64,000 bases of DNA, taken from positions 1 through 64,000 of the forward strand of contig NZ_JBNMIU010000003.1 in NCBI RefSeq assembly GCF_050873445.1. Direction: 5' to 3'. Shown piece by piece: positions 62,845 through 64,000 of the stretch (its first letter is position 1; each line of letters begins with the position of its first letter). A program made the position numbers and the translations under genes. The DNA comes from Acidaminococcus sp050873445 (GTDB lineage: Bacteria > Bacillota > Negativicutes > Acidaminococcales > Acidaminococcaceae). The notes below the pieces were generated by a model. That model ran no database searches. It worked only from the letters and a program-made list of their open reading frames with translations, and was not told the origin of the DNA.

Positions 62845-64000
62845 ATGAGTGAGATTACCGTCTGTCTGATCATTGCTGTGATTACCATGATCCTGTTTAT
62901 TGGACGGGTATTCCCTATGGCACTGACTTCAGTCCTTTGTGCCCTGGCAATGGGGATCTGTCTGCCCAGTGTAAAGCTTTCCGCTATATACAGCGGGTTT
63001 GGAACAGCTCCTGTGTATATGATTGCAGGGATGACCATTGTGGGGGATGCCCTGTTCCAGACCGGGGTTGCTCAAAAAATCGGGATTTCTCTGAGCAAGA
63101 TGAAAATCTTCCAAAATGAAAGGATCTTTACGGTGATGGTGGTCATTGTCTGTGTACTGATGAGTGCCTTTATGAGCGATTCAGGATGCATCGCCATGTG
63201 GATGCCCATCATTGCAGCCGTTGCGGCCGGATCCCATGGAAAGATCCGGTCGAAAATGGTCATCATGCCAGCAGGGATCGCCTGTATTGTAGGTGGAGCA
63301 ACGACCCTGGTGGGGTCGACTTCCCAAAATACAGCCAATAGTTTTTTGATGCAGGTCCCTGGCTTTGAAACGGGGATGGGAGTGTTTGATATGACCTCCG
63401 TGATGTGGATGGTGGATGTGCTGATGGTCATCTACTTTGGGACAATCGGTTATACCATTACCAAAAAGACGTTGAAACCCGGTTCTCCCCATTTCGATGA
63501 TGGCAATGAGTTTGCCAAATCTTCCAGTAATCTTGATGCAGCAGAGAGTGTACCGCAGGTTTCAAAACGGAAACAGGCCATTGCAGTAGGGACTTTGCTC
63601 CTTTGTATTTTGGGATTTATCCTGTGTGGCTTTGCTCCGTTCAACAAATACCTGAACATTGCCAATGTGGCATTGATCGGAGCTTCTATTTTGTTTGTGA
63701 CAAAGACCATTGATTACAAGCAGACCCTGAAAAATACCGGATGGGATGTGCTGCTAACAGTAGGCTTTATTGCTGCGCTGGGTGTCGCTTTGGAAAAGAC
63801 CGGTGCAGGAAAACTGATTGCGGAACAGACACTGGCTTTCTTTGGAGGGGAAAGTGCTTCTTTGAATGTCATCATGTGTGTAATGTTTGTCCTGGGAAGC
63901 TTCCTGACTTTGTTCATGTCCAATGTAGCGGTTTCTGCCATGCTGGCACCGATTTATATCCCTCTTGCCCAACGAATGGGAATCAGCCCGGTCCCTTTTA
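62845..64000 (+). CDS. DASS/ArsB-superfamily transporter, truncated by window end
   Basis: At least 385 residues, with no stop before the window edge. The protein is polytopic; FMSDSGCIAMWMPIIAA and GGATTLVGSTSQNTANSFL recall the dicarboxylate/anion carriers of the ion-transporter superfamily, followed by a second-half repeat with VGFIAALGVALEKTGAG. ATG follows AGGGAGG. The substrate is unknown. Divergence from the AraC gene suggests it is regulated by it. Confidence 0.78.
   Translation, partial: MSEITVCLIIAVITMILFIGRVFPMALTSVLCALAMGICLPSVKLSAIYSGFGTAPVYMIAGMTIVGDALFQTGVAQKIGISLSKMKIFQNERIFTVMVVIVCVLMSAFMSDSGCIAMWMPIIAAVAAGSHGKIRSKMVIMPAGIACIVGGATTLVGSTSQNTANSFLMQVPGFETGMGVFDMTSVMWMVDVLMVIYFGTIGYTITKKTLKPGSPHFDDGNEFAKSSSNLDAAESVPQVSKRKQAIAVGTLLLCILGFILCGFAPFNKYLNIANVALIGASILFVTKTIDYKQTLKNTGWDVLLTVGFIAALGVALEKTGAGKLIAEQTLAFFGGESASLNVIMCVMFVLGSFLTLFMSNVAVSAMLAPIYIPLAQRMGISPVPF

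Overview
The window looks like the replication-origin region of a Negativicutes (diderm Firmicutes) chromosome, most likely Acidaminococcus or a close relative. This rests on gene content, protein flavour and moderately high GC; no search was run. Canonical origin genes (dnaA, dnaN, recF, remB, gyrB, gyrA, rpmH-rnpA-yidD-yidC-jag, mnmE-mnmG-rsmG, parA-parB) are all present.

Layout. 1-192 is a decayed transposase tail. 337-14610 is a continuous leftward block: a YbjN-like gene, gyrA, a TSUP permease, thiN, gyrB, remB, a DciA-like gene, recF, dnaN, a full-length dnaA, an HTH/coiled-coil gene and a second, shorter dnaA. Five intergenic gaps in this block hold 22 perfect 9-mer DnaA boxes, often as head-to-head pairs. 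Gene direction flips at about 14.6-14.9 kb, next to the short dnaA, as expected if replication starts there. 14918-29093 is an insert that separates dnaA from rpmH: a C26 hydrolase, a PAS/EAL protein beside an AAAAAC repeat, tRNA-Gly, xpt-pbuX, a TPP-riboswitch thiSFGH operon, an asparaginase with two tandem GTPases, an AbgB-like hydrolase behind a ~20-bp-period repeat array, and a Nim-like flavoprotein.

29124-38708 is the conserved rpmH-to-parB block, with a parS palindrome directly before parA, then a DUF554 gene and tRNA-Val. 38960-49529 is mixed: ridA, rpoN, a probable structured RNA, two unknown small proteins, a secreted C26 hydrolase, a MalY/PatB aminotransferase, twin MATE exporters, a threonine dehydratase and an AlbA_2 regulator.

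49806-64000 is metabolic. A CitMHS-like transporter with glucarate dehydratase and a divergent LysR regulator forms a sugar-acid unit. A second LysR gene is followed by larE-larB-larC-larMN-larQ-larO-larA, which appears to be a complete nickel-pincer-nucleotide racemase system with its own nickel importer. An AraC regulator and a truncated dicarboxylate-type transporter close the window.

The most unusual system is at the origin: two complete-looking DnaA ATPase/DNA-binding cores, one without the helicase-interacting domain I, flank an HTH coiled-coil protein and sit among repeated inverted DnaA-box pairs.
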